The notes under the pieces: model-generated
What the model saw: only the letters and a program-made list of their open reading frames with translations
Database searches by the model: none
What the model was told of the DNA's origin: nothing
In this document: piece after piece, positions 18,618 to 28,834 of the stretch
How positions within the stretch are numbered: position 1 is the first letter of the stretch
How the letters are laid out: each line of letters begins with the position of its first letter
Assembly: GCA_011763485.2 (NCBI GenBank)
Contig: JAANSK020297044.1
Location: 5,381-48,475, forward strand
DNA length: 43,095 bases
Reading direction: 5' to 3'
Source of the DNA: Isoetes engelmannii
Taxonomy: Eukaryota > Streptophyta > Lycopodiopsida > Isoetales > Isoetaceae
Made by a program: the position numbers and the translations under genes

Positions 18618-19361
18618 TGTTAAGACACGGATTCGGGTAGAGAGCTGCTCAGCAGATCCAGCAGTGGCAAAGCTGATCCTGAGTGCTAAGGAGATCTACC
18701 TGAACAACAGAATGCTGTCACGCGGGTTTTGAAACAAGAAACTTAAGCACAATGAACCCAATTGCCGGATGAAACAACGACCTCAAATGAAATGAACATC
18801 ATTAATGCAATTCAAGAACACAATTACAGAAGAAGAGAACTTCATTTATATAGAACTGATACAGCAAACAGTCTGCAACTCAAGGCAAGACTGGGGCACA
18901 ACAGAAGGCAAGAGAAGGTCTGAGCGTCTTCGTCTTGGCAGCGACTGAAAAATGATCCGAAAAACATCTCTGAAAGAACACATCCTTATATAGGCAATGT
19001 GCCTGAGTACAATGATAGGAGCGCCGTTGAAGGTACACTGGCACTGCAGAAGATGTGCCTTGGTATCTCTCCAAAAGATTTCAGGTGCCCTGGTGTCAGC
19101 AACTGCCACTGTCCTGTGTACTCGTGACGTGACACTAGGCGGGAACTGAGCGTGAGCCCGGCGTGGTCCTCAGCGTGAACTGGTTTCCCAGTTCACGGCC
19201 GTGAATCAGCCGTGCTTCTGGAGCGTGTGCTGCAGCGTGAATGGTCTTGGTAGTCTTCGGCCGTGAAGCGCGTGGGACTACCCGGCGTGAATCTGTATCA
19301 GGCCGTCTTCTGAAATGGGGTTTGGTCTCCCGTGTACATTGCTTGAGAAGCAATGTTAACA
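18618..19361 (-). repeat. 3' LTR of the retrotransposon
   Basis: 744 bp, TG..CA termini with a short inverted end TGTTAA/TTAACA, nearly identical to 26810-27553. Several CGTGA words recur in its 19130-19290 part. Confidence 0.95.
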
Positions 19362-21205
19362 ATACCCGGGGACAAAACAAAACCTAGTGTGTGAAAGATG
19401 TGTGGTTCAGTTTCCTTTGGTGGCCATGTGCCATCTTTGCTGAGTTTTTCTGCATGTGCGGGCTCTGTGTGAGGTCGCAGATCACGCTTGGTGTAGTTGT
19501 GGTATCTTTCATACCTGATATGGTTATTATCATTGGTAAGAACTGCGATGGCAGGATCTGCGCCGATTAAGAACTGTGTCTGGATCATTTCTTCGAATAG
19601 CTCATGAACTAGTGCTGGAACATCTCTGCAGTATTTGAGTAGGAAATCGATAATGCCAAAGTTGCCCAGATTGGCGTTAGGATTAAAATGAGCTATTTCA
19701 ACTTCCCGCGGAACTTGCAATAGGAGATAGACAAGTCCCTTGCAATAGGCTCCCTGATGATAGACATCTGGGTCAGGGGAACCTTTAGCCGCTTCGGCAA
19801 AGTGATTTAGAGCTGAGATGGTATTCTTCAGAGTAGCCCATCCTGCAGGATTTGGAATATAAATCCAATTCTGATGCCCTCCCACGGTCTGACCTTCCTT
19901 CCATCGATCACGCCTGACAAACCGTGGGTCAAACCTGATATCCTCTTGAACATGCAAGGGCATGGATTTCCAATAGTGCATAACTGTGGTGTCGGCCAAA
20001 AAGGGAATGCGCCAGTATGAATCTGTGACCTGAAGGAAGGTTCCTGCTCCCATTGCCGTGTATCTAGTGGCTTGCACAGAGGATCGGTTCTTAAATATGT
20101 GGACCCGCTGGGAGTCGAGGAGGTGCATCTCTGGGATGTTACTGTACTTGGAGTGCCATTGAATCCACCTGTGAGAGGAAATCACGGTGGCTACGGGTAC
20201 TGGAGACCACGCTGCCCACTGAATGGGTGTGCCTTCGGGTACCTGGGAAATCTCGTCAAGCTGCAAGAATGAGATGTGATACTGGAGGAAGTGTTGACCA
20301 AGTGTCACATGCTGTGCATTAATAAGCTCCCGAGCAGAATCCAGAGATTTGGGGATCCAAATCTTGAGGCGTTGAATGAGGTGCTGCTGTGCCGTGACGA
20401 AAGTGCTATCCTTGTGAGCGGAAAGCAAGGAGTTGGTGTCCTGGAAACAGATTGGTGCTGGCACATCTTGCTCATACTGGGTTCTCCAGTTCTTGTAGGA
20501 GGATGAGTGCTTGTTATGTACATAGTACTGCTCTAACCTGTCCCAGTAGATGAATGCCATGGGCTGGACCGTGAGCATGCATAGGAGGTCAGGCTCCTCT
20601 AAGGGAATTACACTGAAATAGACCAATGTGCAGAGGAGTGCTTGGACTTCATCTGAAAGATTCGGCCAGTGCTCAAGCAGGTCCTCTGTCTTTAGAGGTA
20701 CCTCTACCGATCCACCCAAGTTTATCCATTCGATCCAGAATTTTGCCTCTCTGTAGGCGCAGTGCAGCTTGTAAGTTGGGGCAGGAGGAAGAGTCTGTGG
20801 CATGCACTCCAAAAATTCAATGAGCGTGTCCCATTTTTGCTGAAAGAGAGTGTTCTGCTCATCAAGATCTGCCAGGGACTGGGTGGCGTGCTCAAATTGT
20901 TGACTGATGGACTCCAAGTTTTCCTCTAGGTGAGCCTCCTTCTTGGCGAACTGAGCTTTCAGGTCCTCATGGATAGCCGTGGGCACTGAGTCTCCTCCAA
21001 CAGAGTCTTGCATTGTTTTCTGTAAGCTGTTGATTCGTTGGAGCAGATCATCACGGTCCTTTTCTGCTTGAGCCAGTTTTTCCTCACGGTCCGTGACCTT
21101 AGAGTTCAGCGTGGCTGCTTGCGTTTCTATCTGCTCCTGAAGTTCCTTGGCTTTGCTGTTCAGGCTGTTCACCGATTTCTGCAGAATGTCATTCTGACTT
21201 TTCAA
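19298..21205 (-). CDS. Retrotransposon extra ORF, C-terminal half (coiled coil plus unknown domain)
   Basis: A 635-codon frame of the LTR element, running into the 3' LTR. The first 110 residues are a coiled coil (LQEQIETQAATLNSKV, LEENLESISQQFEHATQSL). The rest, rich in Trp and His, has no family I recognise. It is downstream of gag and protease, where a normal element would have reverse transcriptase and integrase. It may be an additional ORF of the kind found in some large plant Gypsy lineages. Confidence 0.6.
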   Translation of the reverse strand: MKSQNDILQKSVNSLNSKAKELQEQIETQAATLNSKVTDREEKLAQAEKDRDDLLQRINSLQKTMQDSVGGDSVPTAIHEDLKAQFAKKEAHLEENLESISQQFEHATQSLADLDEQNTLFQQKWDTLIEFLECMPQTLPPAPTYKLHCAYREAKFWIEWINLGGSVEVPLKTEDLLEHWPNLSDEVQALLCTLVYFSVIPLEEPDLLCMLTVQPMAFIYWDRLEQYYVHNKHSSSYKNWRTQYEQDVPAPICFQDTNSLLSAHKDSTFVTAQQHLIQRLKIWIPKSLDSARELINAQHVTLGQHFLQYHISFLQLDEISQVPEGTPIQWAAWSPVPVATVISSHRWIQWHSKYSNIPEMHLLDSQRVHIFKNRSSVQATRYTAMGAGTFLQVTDSYWRIPFLADTTVMHYWKSMPLHVQEDIRFDPRFVRRDRWKEGQTVGGHQNWIYIPNPAGWATLKNTISALNHFAEAAKGSPDPDVYHQGAYCKGLVYLLLQVPREVEIAHFNPNANLGNFGIIDFLLKYCRDVPALVHELFEEMIQTQFLIGADPAIAVLTNDNNHIRYERYHNYTKRDLRPHTEPAHAEKLSKDGTWPPKETEPHIFHTLGFVLSPGIVNIASQAMYTGDQTPFQKTA

Positions 21206-21373
21206 TGCATCTTCGGTTTGCTTAGCCGTGATTCTGAGCGCATTGAGTGTTTTTGTGACATGCTCGAACTGCTTCTGATATTTGTCACACTCACGCTTCT
21301 GGGCCTTGGCCTCTCCTTCAGCATTAACCTTTTCCTGCTGGAGGGCAGCATTCTGAGATGAAAGGGTGTTGAT

Positions 21374-22951
21374 CTAACTGTGTAGTTCTGTCTGATGTTG
21401 CCTAGCCGAGTCACGCTCAGCAGTCAGAGTCTCAACCTGTTCTCGAAAAGTGTTAACTTCAGCCTGTAAAGAATGTTGCTCCTGAAATTTCTGCTGTAAC
21501 CGGCCGTGCCGTCTGCTTGTGAGCGTGAACTGCCTTTCTAAGTTCAAGAGATTATTTTTGAGCATCTTTAAAGTGTTAGAGACGGCTTCTTCCGTAAGGA
21601 GGGCGTTGCCAGCGTTTTTGTTCTTTTGGCGCAGCTCTTTCTTTTGTGTCTTGTCGGGAGTTTCCTCTGTCTCCTCGTCCCGTTGTTCTTCTGAAAGAAC
21701 TTCCTTGCCCGGGCGCTGTTTCTTCTTGGCTTGCAAGTCTGGCGGGGAGACGGGCATGGCTGTTCTCCTCTTTCTCCTTGTATTCTTAGGAGGAGATTGC
21801 TGCTTCTCCAGAATTTCTTCCTCCTGGTTTACTTGCTTCTCCTTGTCGGTTTCTTTCTGTGCCTCTTTCTCCTGCAGATTGGATTTTTCTTTTTCGCTGT
21901 TGCCATCTCCCTCTTTATCATGAATGTGGTCCTTGGTCTTCCCATCAGAGTGCTGTTCTTCTTCATGACCCCGCTGCTCCTGGGTATGGTGGGAAGAGGC
22001 TTTATTTTCTGAATGGCGATCCTCTTCGTTTGTGGCGGCGGGGAGATTGCCGTGATAGAATGGAGGATCTCCGCGTACAGTGCGGATAATCTGCTGGAAG
22101 TGCCCTGCCATGGCACAAGTGTGATTTGGATTGGGACTCTTCTTGGTGATCTTCTTTGGCTGCTGAAGTGCAAGGCAATGCTCTTCGATGGCGTTTAGGA
22201 GGACCTGGGCCCAATTGATTCTGTCGTTTGGGGCCACAATGATGGTGTTATAAACAGGTTGGTTGATTTGGGAATTTTTTATAGGGCTTCCAAAGAATTT
22301 GCGGGCAACCAGATGGCTAACATCATCATAAGGTGCTTTGACAGATTTGAAGCTCATGCCAGGCTTGTATTCAGGGACGTTATAACTACTGAGGTTATAG
22401 TCGGCGAGCTGTTGATATGGAATGCCCTGGGGCGAATGCGGTAGCAAAAAGGCTTTCTCCATTAAATCAAGCGTGAGAAGAACAACCTTACCGTCAATTT
22501 TGGTGGTTGGGCCCTCGTCAGTGACCACCATATGTCGGACAAAGGCTTCCAAATCTGGTCTGTGCAGTGGCGGCCATCGGAGCCTCATGAAGTTCAGGAG
22601 CCCTGTTTGCTCGATACGCGCAAGCTTCTGCCCCTTGAGTCCCTGGAGCGTTAGCTGCTCAGAAGATAAACCGAAGTCGACAGTCAGAGGCCTTTCGGTG
22701 CTGGATCCGGCCATGGCGATGGAAAAAGGCTGATGAATGGTAAGTAAGAAAAGGCGGAGCGGAGGCGGAAGAAGTAGCGATGGAGGAGAAGGGCGAAAAA
22801 ACCTAAGTGTGGTATTTATAGGAGCTGAAACGGTGTAATAAATGGGAATAAGAGGAAAATTAATGAAAGGCGACGGTCCGTATGTACAGGTGGCATTCTG
22901 GTAATAATGAAGGGTAGGCGGTATCGTGAAACGAGATCGTGCTGACGTCAT
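21374..22951 (-). CDS. Retrotransposon extra ORF, N-terminal half
   Basis: A 525-codon frame whose likely start is MAGSSTERPLTVDF at 22713. The first 200 residues form an alpha/beta-looking region (LLNFMRLRWPPLHRPDLEAF, TKIDGKVVLLTLDLMEKAFL) that recalls uncharacterised proteins carried by plant retroelements. A long Lys/Glu-rich section and a coiled coil follow. The charged tail and coiled coil suggest a structural or nucleic-acid-binding role. No catalytic motif is visible. Confidence 0.55.
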   Translation of the reverse strand: MTSARSRFTIPPTLHYYQNATCTYGPSPFINFPLIPIYYTVSAPINTTLRFFRPSPPSLLLPPPLRLFLLTIHQPFSIAMAGSSTERPLTVDFGLSSEQLTLQGLKGQKLARIEQTGLLNFMRLRWPPLHRPDLEAFVRHMVVTDEGPTTKIDGKVVLLTLDLMEKAFLLPHSPQGIPYQQLADYNLSSYNVPEYKPGMSFKSVKAPYDDVSHLVARKFFGSPIKNSQINQPVYNTIIVAPNDRINWAQVLLNAIEEHCLALQQPKKITKKSPNPNHTCAMAGHFQQIIRTVRGDPPFYHGNLPAATNEEDRHSENKASSHHTQEQRGHEEEQHSDGKTKDHIHDKEGDGNSEKEKSNLQEKEAQKETDKEKQVNQEEEILEKQQSPPKNTRRKRRTAMPVSPPDLQAKKKQRPGKEVLSEEQRDEETEETPDKTQKKELRQKNKNAGNALLTEEAVSNTLKMLKNNLLNLERQFTLTSRRHGRLQQKFQEQHSLQAEVNTFREQVETLTAERDSARQHQTELHS

Positions 22952-24570
22952 CAGAAGTGATGGGCGGGAAGATAATCGCGTGAGAGTGGCGTGGTATTGG
23001 CGTGGAGAGGAATAGCGTGGAAGTGGCGTGGAGAGGAGTAGCGTGGAAGTGGCGTGGAGAGGGGTAGCGTGGAAGTGGCGTGGAGAGGGATAGCGTGGAA
23101 GTGGCGTGGAGAGGAGTAGCGTGGAAGTGGCGTGGAGAGGGATAGCGTGGAAGTGGTAAAGAATTGTGGGAATGCTGAAGGAATGGGAGGGGTAACAGTG
23201 GATGGAAGAGAGTCCAGTGAAGGAGGGAGGACGGTCTCAGCAGTGTAGCAGGGTAAAGAAAGGCTGTGAAGAGAGGAGGAAAAGTTGTCGGAATGAAGAG
23301 AAGGTGGGACGGATGAAGGATATGGAATGACTTCTATTCGGTTGCATGATCGTTGGAAGAGAGCGTGAATGTTTTTGTCATCATAAAGGTCATTGGACTG
23401 CCATGCTCGTGATGATGAAGGGCGCAGGGTGCGCGTGGAGTAAGCAGCAGCTAATTCGTCTTCATCACTATCAGAAAAGTGAGTCTCTTTGTGTTCCACC
23501 GAAATGATGCGGCAAGTGATCAGATCAATGGTGGCCGTGAGTTGGTGATCAGAAATGATTAACTGGTCATCACGCCAGTAATGTGCACTCTCTGCTTGGC
23601 GAAGGAAAGGTCGGCCGAGCAGCATCTCATAGTCACGGGGGTCCTGATCAACTGGAAGGACACCACAATCAAGCATGAATGTTAACTCACCGATGTGAAT
23701 TTCAAGGTTGTGGACGATTTCCTGCGGAGTGGAGATGACGCCATTTGCCATTTTGAGATCATACGCTAGTGGGTGTAGATAAGTGAGCCCAAGTCGTCGT
23801 TTTAACTTATCTGTAATAAGATTTACAGCACTGCCTCCGTCGATCTGTACATTGGGGATGAGATGAGGTCCAATGGTGGCACAGAGAGAAGGAGCTGCTA
23901 ATCCTACGGTATTAACAAGGACTGTAGGTAAAGAACTGGCAGATGGAAAAATGGGGCACAGTGTATGGAGCATGGATAGGCTAATGGAGACCTTCAATTT
24001 TTGGAAAGCCTCTGCTATCTCTGTGGGTAAAGCCATCATCTGAGGGATGTTCAGAAGTTGAAAAACAACAGGGAGGCCTAGTTGTATCTTGGCGGAGGTT
24101 AAGGCTTCCTGGATTTCCAGTGGAACTGATGGAGATGGCGGTAAAGGAACCGATGGAGCTGATGGTGGGGGAACTGATGAAGCTGGTAATGTGGGATTCT
24201 CGGGAATAGTCGGAAGGTGCTGTGCAACCTCTTGAAATGTTTGAGCTGCAGCTGGGAGATCAATAGGTTCTTTGCCTTTGCGTGCTCTGGTGGTGGCGAA
24301 AACAGATTCAGGTGTTATACCTGCCCCGTGCATTCTTTGCCTGATTTGTTGAAGCCGATACTGAGTTTGGGGAGTCAAATCTTGGAGCCGTGGTTGAAAC
24401 TCTGCAGTTTGCATCATGTTGACAGACTGTACCTCAGGGGAGGAGTTGTGTGGCTCGAAAGTTGAAGTAGTTGGGGAAGACAGGAGTCGTTGTTGAATTT
24501 TTTTCAGTCGAGCACGGGTTTGTGGATTGAGATCTTCAATAGGTGGTCGATGCGGAGTGGTACGGACCAT
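22951..24570 (-). CDS. Retroviral-type aspartic protease region of the LTR element
   Basis: The active-site motif VQIDGGSAVNLITD is near the middle, followed by LGLTYLHPLAYDLKMANG and the second half with MLLGRPFLRQ, the usual flap-to-ILGRPFL order of plant Ty3/Gypsy proteases. A Pro-rich N-terminal section precedes it. The C-terminal end runs into a 26-bp minisatellite and is not family-like. Confidence 0.75.
   Translation of the reverse strand: MVRTTPHRPPIEDLNPQTRARLKKIQQRLLSSPTTSTFEPHNSSPEVQSVNMMQTAEFQPRLQDLTPQTQYRLQQIRQRMHGAGITPESVFATTRARKGKEPIDLPAAAQTFQEVAQHLPTIPENPTLPASSVPPPSAPSVPLPPSPSVPLEIQEALTSAKIQLGLPVVFQLLNIPQMMALPTEIAEAFQKLKVSISLSMLHTLCPIFPSASSLPTVLVNTVGLAAPSLCATIGPHLIPNVQIDGGSAVNLITDKLKRRLGLTYLHPLAYDLKMANGVISTPQEIVHNLEIHIGELTFMLDCGVLPVDQDPRDYEMLLGRPFLRQAESAHYWRDDQLIISDHQLTATIDLITCRIISVEHKETHFSDSDEDELAAAYSTRTLRPSSSRAWQSNDLYDDKNIHALFQRSCNRIEVIPYPSSVPPSLHSDNFSSSLHSLSLPCYTAETVLPPSLDSLPSTVTPPIPSAFPQFFTTSTLSLSTPLPRYSSPRHFHAIPLHATSTLPLSTPLPRYSSPRHFHAIPLHANTTPLSRDYLPAHHF
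22985..23160. repeat. 26-bp minisatellite inside the LTR element
   Basis: About six tandem copies of GTGGCGTGGAGAGG(A/G)(A/G)TAGCGTGGAA with small changes. The period is not a multiple of three, so successive units are read in different frames. Confidence 0.9.
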
Positions 24571-24897
24571 ATTGCAGGGATGGATATCTCGTCGGGTGAG
24601 GTCGGTCGGATCGGTGCGCGGATCACGCTGCGTGACATTAGGAATGCCCCGCTGTGGTTCACGCTGAGTGCTGGTGGAAGCTGGACGCTGGGGACCACAC
24701 GCTGGCGAAGTGTTCGAGAGGGCCGCACGCTGGGGACCCCGGCATGAGACATAATTAGTGGGTCTGAGAAGTGGTTCAGCTTGCTCCAGGAAGTTAACAA
24801 CCTGCTGCTCAATATTAGTGGGCGGAGGGGTAGCAGCTGGAGTAGTTGCCTGAGGTGAGGTGGGGTGCCGTGGAGCTCGACCTGGATTGCCCTGTGC

Positions 24898-25227
24898 TCA
24901 CCATACTTGATCAGGAGTGGCACGGACAGTCATAACTTGATTAGTCCCGGGAACAGTGCACTGCATCAGAGGAAGTAGTGGGCAGTCACGGAGAGTGTGA
25001 CCTCGTTGATTGCAATGGTAGCATACATAAGTATTAGGATCACGGGGTGGTCGATTTGCAGCCACTGCATTTGTGTTCTGAACAGGGAGGGGAGCTGGAG
25101 TTGCCGAAGCTTCAGGTCGCCGCATAGGCATAGCTCGGTGTAACGGAATGGGATTGACCTCTTGACAGGACTCCGTGCTGTGATTGTTTTTGTTGCATCT
25201 TTTGCAGTGAGTGGCGCCCATATTCAC
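24898..25227 (-). CDS. Nucleocapsid-type zinc knuckles of the LTR element
   Basis: Two CCHC knuckles, CKRCNKNNHSTESC and CYHCNQRGHTLRDC, separated by a Pro/Ala-rich linker. This is the RNA-binding part of a gag polyprotein, just upstream of the protease region. Confidence 0.8.
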   Translation of the reverse strand: MNMGATHCKRCNKNNHSTESCQEVNPIPLHRAMPMRRPEASATPAPLPVQNTNAVAANRPPRDPNTYVCYHCNQRGHTLRDCPLLPLMQCTVPGTNQVMTVRATPDQVW

Positions 25228-25389
25228 GTTACACTCGTTGACATAATGACCAGCGACCTAACAAGTTGTGCACCATATGTGACTGTGGCCAGGTGATGTC
25301 GCTGCTTGTTGGGGTTGTAAAACTTGCGTGGTTGGTACCGAAGCTGTTGGTTGAGTCTGCCGTGGGACACGGAAAGCTATATTGACGGA

Positions 25390-26799
25390 TCAGTTGGCAG
25401 ATTTGATAGCTTCTTCGAGAGTAGCAGGGCCTTGCAGTTCTGTGTAAATCCGAATGGAAGATTGTAGACCCTGTAAAAACCAGCAGAGAATTTGGCTGTT
25501 AGAGGGGCGGTCAACAAGCTTTTGAACCAAAAGAAGGAGTCGGTCAGCGAATTCGCGGGGAGTCTCTGCAGACGTCTGTTGTTGTTGAGCTAGCTGTGTG
25601 AGAATGTGAGAGTCGTCTTCAGCGCAGCTGTAATGACTGAGGAAGGCAAAACGCATAGTGCTCCAGTCATCGTTCCAGAATCTTTTGTTGGCAAGTAGCC
25701 ATTCCTTGGGCTGACCTTGAAGCGTGGTGCTGAATAAATGGAACTTGAGAGCAGGATCTTGATGACCATTGAGGAAGGCTAGTGAATCAAATTCACCTAG
25801 ATGAGCCTCAGCACTTTGTTCAGTTGAAGGTTTGCCTGAAACAGTGCCAAAGATGGGGTATGGGATGCGAACCTTGGCAGTGGCGGCTGCAAGAGCAATG
25901 GCAGGTAAAATGGGAGGGGGAGCAGGATTGTTGTATGGCGTTGGAACAACGGCGGTGCTAGCCATGTAAGTCGGGTGCGTAGTGTAATATGGAGGAGGAG
26001 GTGGTGGAGCCGAAGCTAGGGGAGTTTGCTGAATATACTGAGGTGGAGGACCAGGAGGTGGTTGGCCGTATTGAGGTGGTGGAGCTGGAGGTTGCTGAAC
26101 GTATGGGGCAAATCCTGTTGGCAGGGCAGCCGGAACAGATTGCTGAATGAACGGTTGGACGTATGGAGCTGGAACTGTTGGAGGGCCAGCAGGAACAGGT
26201 TGAACTAAAGGGGGTTGTGGAATATGTGGAATCGGGGCTGCTGGCTGCGTAGCCAGAACAGATTGCTGAGGGGTTGAAGCTGGTAAAGTTGGTGGTGGTT
26301 GTGGACCAGGAAGTGCTGACGGAACTATAGGAGGTGTTTGAACAAAGGATTGAGGGACCATAGTAGGGGAAATAGAACTTGATGGGATGGGAACAGTAGG
26401 GAAAGCAAAACTAGAAGGAGAAGAAGTTGAGGAAATGGGGGTGGTGGGAGGAGCAGTGGGGGTGACGGCGGACGGAGGGAGAGAAAAGCTGGTTATGGTG
26501 AAAACAGCTTCCTGAGGGGGTTGTTGGGGTTGAATCTGTGGAGAAGCATGATGAGAAGCGTTGTGTGGAGGGGAGTTGGGAGCAGAGTTGAGGTGAGTCC
26601 TGGTAAACGGTGGGATTTCCGGAATGGGGCCAAGTGATGGTGATGCCGGTGCTGTTCGATACCGCAAAGATGGAGATCCTGGACCCATTCTGCGAAGATA
26701 TCGTTGAAGTCGTTCGGAAGCCTGGTGGAGAATTTCGTCAGTAGAAAAGTCTCGAGCACTCATGAAATAACTGTAGACTTGGTGATGAAGACCCGGCAA
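25390..26799 (-). CDS. Gag of the LTR element
   Basis: A 469-codon frame that opens 11 bp inside the 5' LTR border. A 290-residue Pro/Ala/Ser-rich section is followed by a retrotransposon gag domain (AHLGEFDSLAFLNGHQDPAL, FSTTLQGQPKEWL, FLSHYSCAEDDSHILTQLAQ, REFADRLLLLVQKL), as in plant Ty3/Gypsy elements. It would form the particle shell with the knuckles downstream. Confidence 0.8.
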   Translation of the reverse strand: MPGLHHQVYSYFMSARDFSTDEILHQASERLQRYLRRMGPGSPSLRYRTAPASPSLGPIPEIPPFTRTHLNSAPNSPPHNASHHASPQIQPQQPPQEAVFTITSFSLPPSAVTPTAPPTTPISSTSSPSSFAFPTVPIPSSSISPTMVPQSFVQTPPIVPSALPGPQPPPTLPASTPQQSVLATQPAAPIPHIPQPPLVQPVPAGPPTVPAPYVQPFIQQSVPAALPTGFAPYVQQPPAPPPQYGQPPPGPPPQYIQQTPLASAPPPPPPYYTTHPTYMASTAVVPTPYNNPAPPPILPAIALAAATAKVRIPYPIFGTVSGKPSTEQSAEAHLGEFDSLAFLNGHQDPALKFHLFSTTLQGQPKEWLLANKRFWNDDWSTMRFAFLSHYSCAEDDSHILTQLAQQQQTSAETPREFADRLLLLVQKLVDRPSNSQILCWFLQGLQSSIRIYTELQGPATLEEAIKSAN

Positions 26800-26809
26800 T
26801 CGGCGCCAG

Positions 26810-27553
26810 TGTTAAGACACGGATTCGGGTAGAGAGCTGCTCAGCAGATCCAGCAGTGGCAAAGCTGATCCTGAGTGCTAAGGAGATCTACCTGAACAAC
26901 AGAATGCTGTCACGCGGGTTTTGAAACAAGAAACTTAAGCACAATGAACCCAATTGCCGGATGAAACAACGACCTCAAATGAAATGAACATCATTAATGC
27001 AATTCAAGAACACAATTACAGAAGAAGAGAACTTCATTTATATAGAACTGATACAGCAAACAGTCTGCAACTCAAGGCAAGACTGGGGCACAACAGAAGG
27101 CAAGAGAAGGTCTGAGCGTCTTCGTCTTGGCAGCGACTGAAAAATGATCCGAAAAACATCTCTGAAAGAACACATCCTTATATAGGCAATGTGCCTGAGT
27201 ACAATGATAGGAGCGCCGTTGAAGGTACACTGGCACTGCAGAAGATGTGCCTTGGTATCTCTCCAAAAGATTTCAGGTGCCCTGGTGTCAGCAACTGCCA
27301 CTGTCCTGTGTACTCGTGACGTGACACTAGGCGGGAACTGAGCGTGAGCCCGGCGTGGTCCTCAGCGTGAACTGGTTTCCCAGTTCACGGCCGTGAATCA
27401 GCCGTGCTTCTGGAGTGTGTGCTGCAGCGTGAATGGTCTTGGTAGTCTTCGGCCGTGAAGCGCGTGGGACTACCCGGCGTGAATTTGTATCAGGCCGTCT
27501 TCTGAAATGGGGTTTGGTCTCCCGTGTACATTGCTTGAGAAGCAATGTTAACA
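26810..27553 (-). repeat. 5' LTR of the retrotransposon
   Basis: 744 bp, near-identical partner of 18618-19361. The target duplication CCGCA follows at 27554-27558 and the primer-binding site lies at 26792-26809 on the inner side. Confidence 0.95.
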
Positions 27554-27572
27554 CCGCAATTGATTAAAAATA

Positions 27573-28187
27573 ATGAGACATGATTCTGCTCTGCCAGCCG
27601 GATTTATTAATTACGAATGTAATAATAGCGAATTTAGCATAAATTCCCGTTCCCGTTCATCTTCATCTCTGATAAGCTTGATCAATTCCGTTCAGACCTG
27701 CATGGAGCCATTCAATTTCGATGAACAACGCTGGCTTGATACTTATGTTAACAGGGCCAGAGATAGATCCTTGAAAAAGGATTGTTTGCACTGCAGGCCG
27801 TTCCTGGAATGGCATATTAGATGGAAAACGACGGGCATGGTTGGAGAAGAGTGGGAAACACTCGATCCTTACCACAAATGGAAGATGCATGGCCCCCATT
27901 TCAACCCGGCTGACCTGATTCTGTGGATACAAAAGATGCTGCTGCACAGGTCTTTGGCATATGGCCTTGAATGGGTAGCTGCTAACCACCTGGTTTTGCA
28001 TTTGAGAAGACGAGCAGAGTTGAAAGATTTGGCACGGATTCACATTGGCAGATGGGAGGCAATCCTCAGTTTCCTGATCGACTGGTCTGGTCTGGATCCG
28101 GTCAGCTTGGATGGAATGCTGCAGAATGTAGTTATAATTGACCCCCCTCATGTTAATATTAATGAAATGACTGATCTGTGGTATTAG
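27573..28187 (+). CDS. Unknown ORF carried by the large transposon
   Basis: A 204-codon frame on the + strand, antisense within the transposase intron and cut close to its start by the LTR insertion (target duplication 15 bp upstream). A second in-frame ATG at 27702 (MEPFNFDEQRWLDTYVNRAR) may be the true start. The product would be Trp-rich and helical, with HCRPFLEWHIRWKTT, a LILWIQKMLLHRSLAYGLEW segment and a C-terminus INEMTDLWY. There is no signal peptide or catalytic motif. I do not recognise it. It could be transposon cargo, a captured host piece or the tail of a gene whose 5' exons are beyond the insertion. Confidence 0.5.
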   Translation: MRHDSALPAGFINYECNNSEFSINSRSRSSSSLISLINSVQTCMEPFNFDEQRWLDTYVNRARDRSLKKDCLHCRPFLEWHIRWKTTGMVGEEWETLDPYHKWKMHGPHFNPADLILWIQKMLLHRSLAYGLEWVAANHLVLHLRRRAELKDLARIHIGRWEAILSFLIDWSGLDPVSLDGMLQNVVIIDPPHVNINEMTDLWY

Positions 28188-28324
28188 TTAGTCCTGTAAT
28201 AGTTTTGATAGTATCTAAAGGGTTAAACTTCCCTTCACAAAAAGTTTTTTGTAACTGTCTCTCCTCAGGAATGTAACTTTCTATTTTGCTTCAATCAGAT
28301 TGAAAGAACTGTAAATCGTTCAAT

Positions 28325-28720
28325 GTGATGATCTATCTAACACACACTATAGTTTCCACCACTTAATACACACAACAACAACCACCACATAATACAATAT
28401 AGACGTAAAGCTTTGCATCACATTCTGCACTATATGGCATATATATTAGAAAATACACAGTACACCACTTTTTTCACCACACCGCATTACATAACACATA
28501 TCCCGCTATGTGGTGGGTGTGGTGTTTGTCCCAAAAAGCACCACACACCATACTCTGCACCCTTACTACCATCCACCACAAGCAGTGGGAATGTCACCAT
28601 ACAAATCGAACCATCCACCACAAGCAGTGGGAATGTCACCAAACAAATCACACTACATTTTACTGTCACGTTTCTCACCACATACCACAATACCATCTAT
28701 CCATCATATATATTTATATT
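28325..28720. repeat. Right-hand CACCAC array
   Basis: Dense CCACCAC/ACCACAC words with a direct repeat ATCCACCACAAGCAGTGGGA at about 28570 and 28610. It stands between the unknown ORF and the transposase exon and resembles the arrays at 9470-10055 and 14337-14590. Confidence 0.65.
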
Positions 28721-28834
28721 GCACTACAGTAAAAAGGTTCTGGCTGGATTGACCACATGCAGATCTACTACAACAATCACCACAACAGAGACCAAACTGG
28801 AAAAACCTGGTGATGTGAAGAAATTCAATCTAAC

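Larger units (their letters stand above)
18618..27553 (-). mobile_element. Young LTR retrotransposon, Ty3/Gypsy-like, apparently non-autonomous
   Basis: Two 744-bp LTRs (18618-19361 and 26810-27553) start TGTTAAGACACGG and end AATGTTAACA. They differ at about two sites, pointing to an insertion of the order of 0.1-0.3 million years ago at usual plant rates. CCGCA flanks both sides (18613-18617, 27554-27558). Orientation is - : a primer site CTGGCGCCGATTGCCGGG lies at 26792-26809, matching my memory of plant tRNA-Asp-primed elements. Inside, in order, are gag, CCHC knuckles, an aspartic protease and two long extra frames. I find no reverse transcriptase, RNase H or integrase, so it probably moved with proteins from a partner element. 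No clear polypurine tract is visible beside the 3' LTR. Confidence 0.92.
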
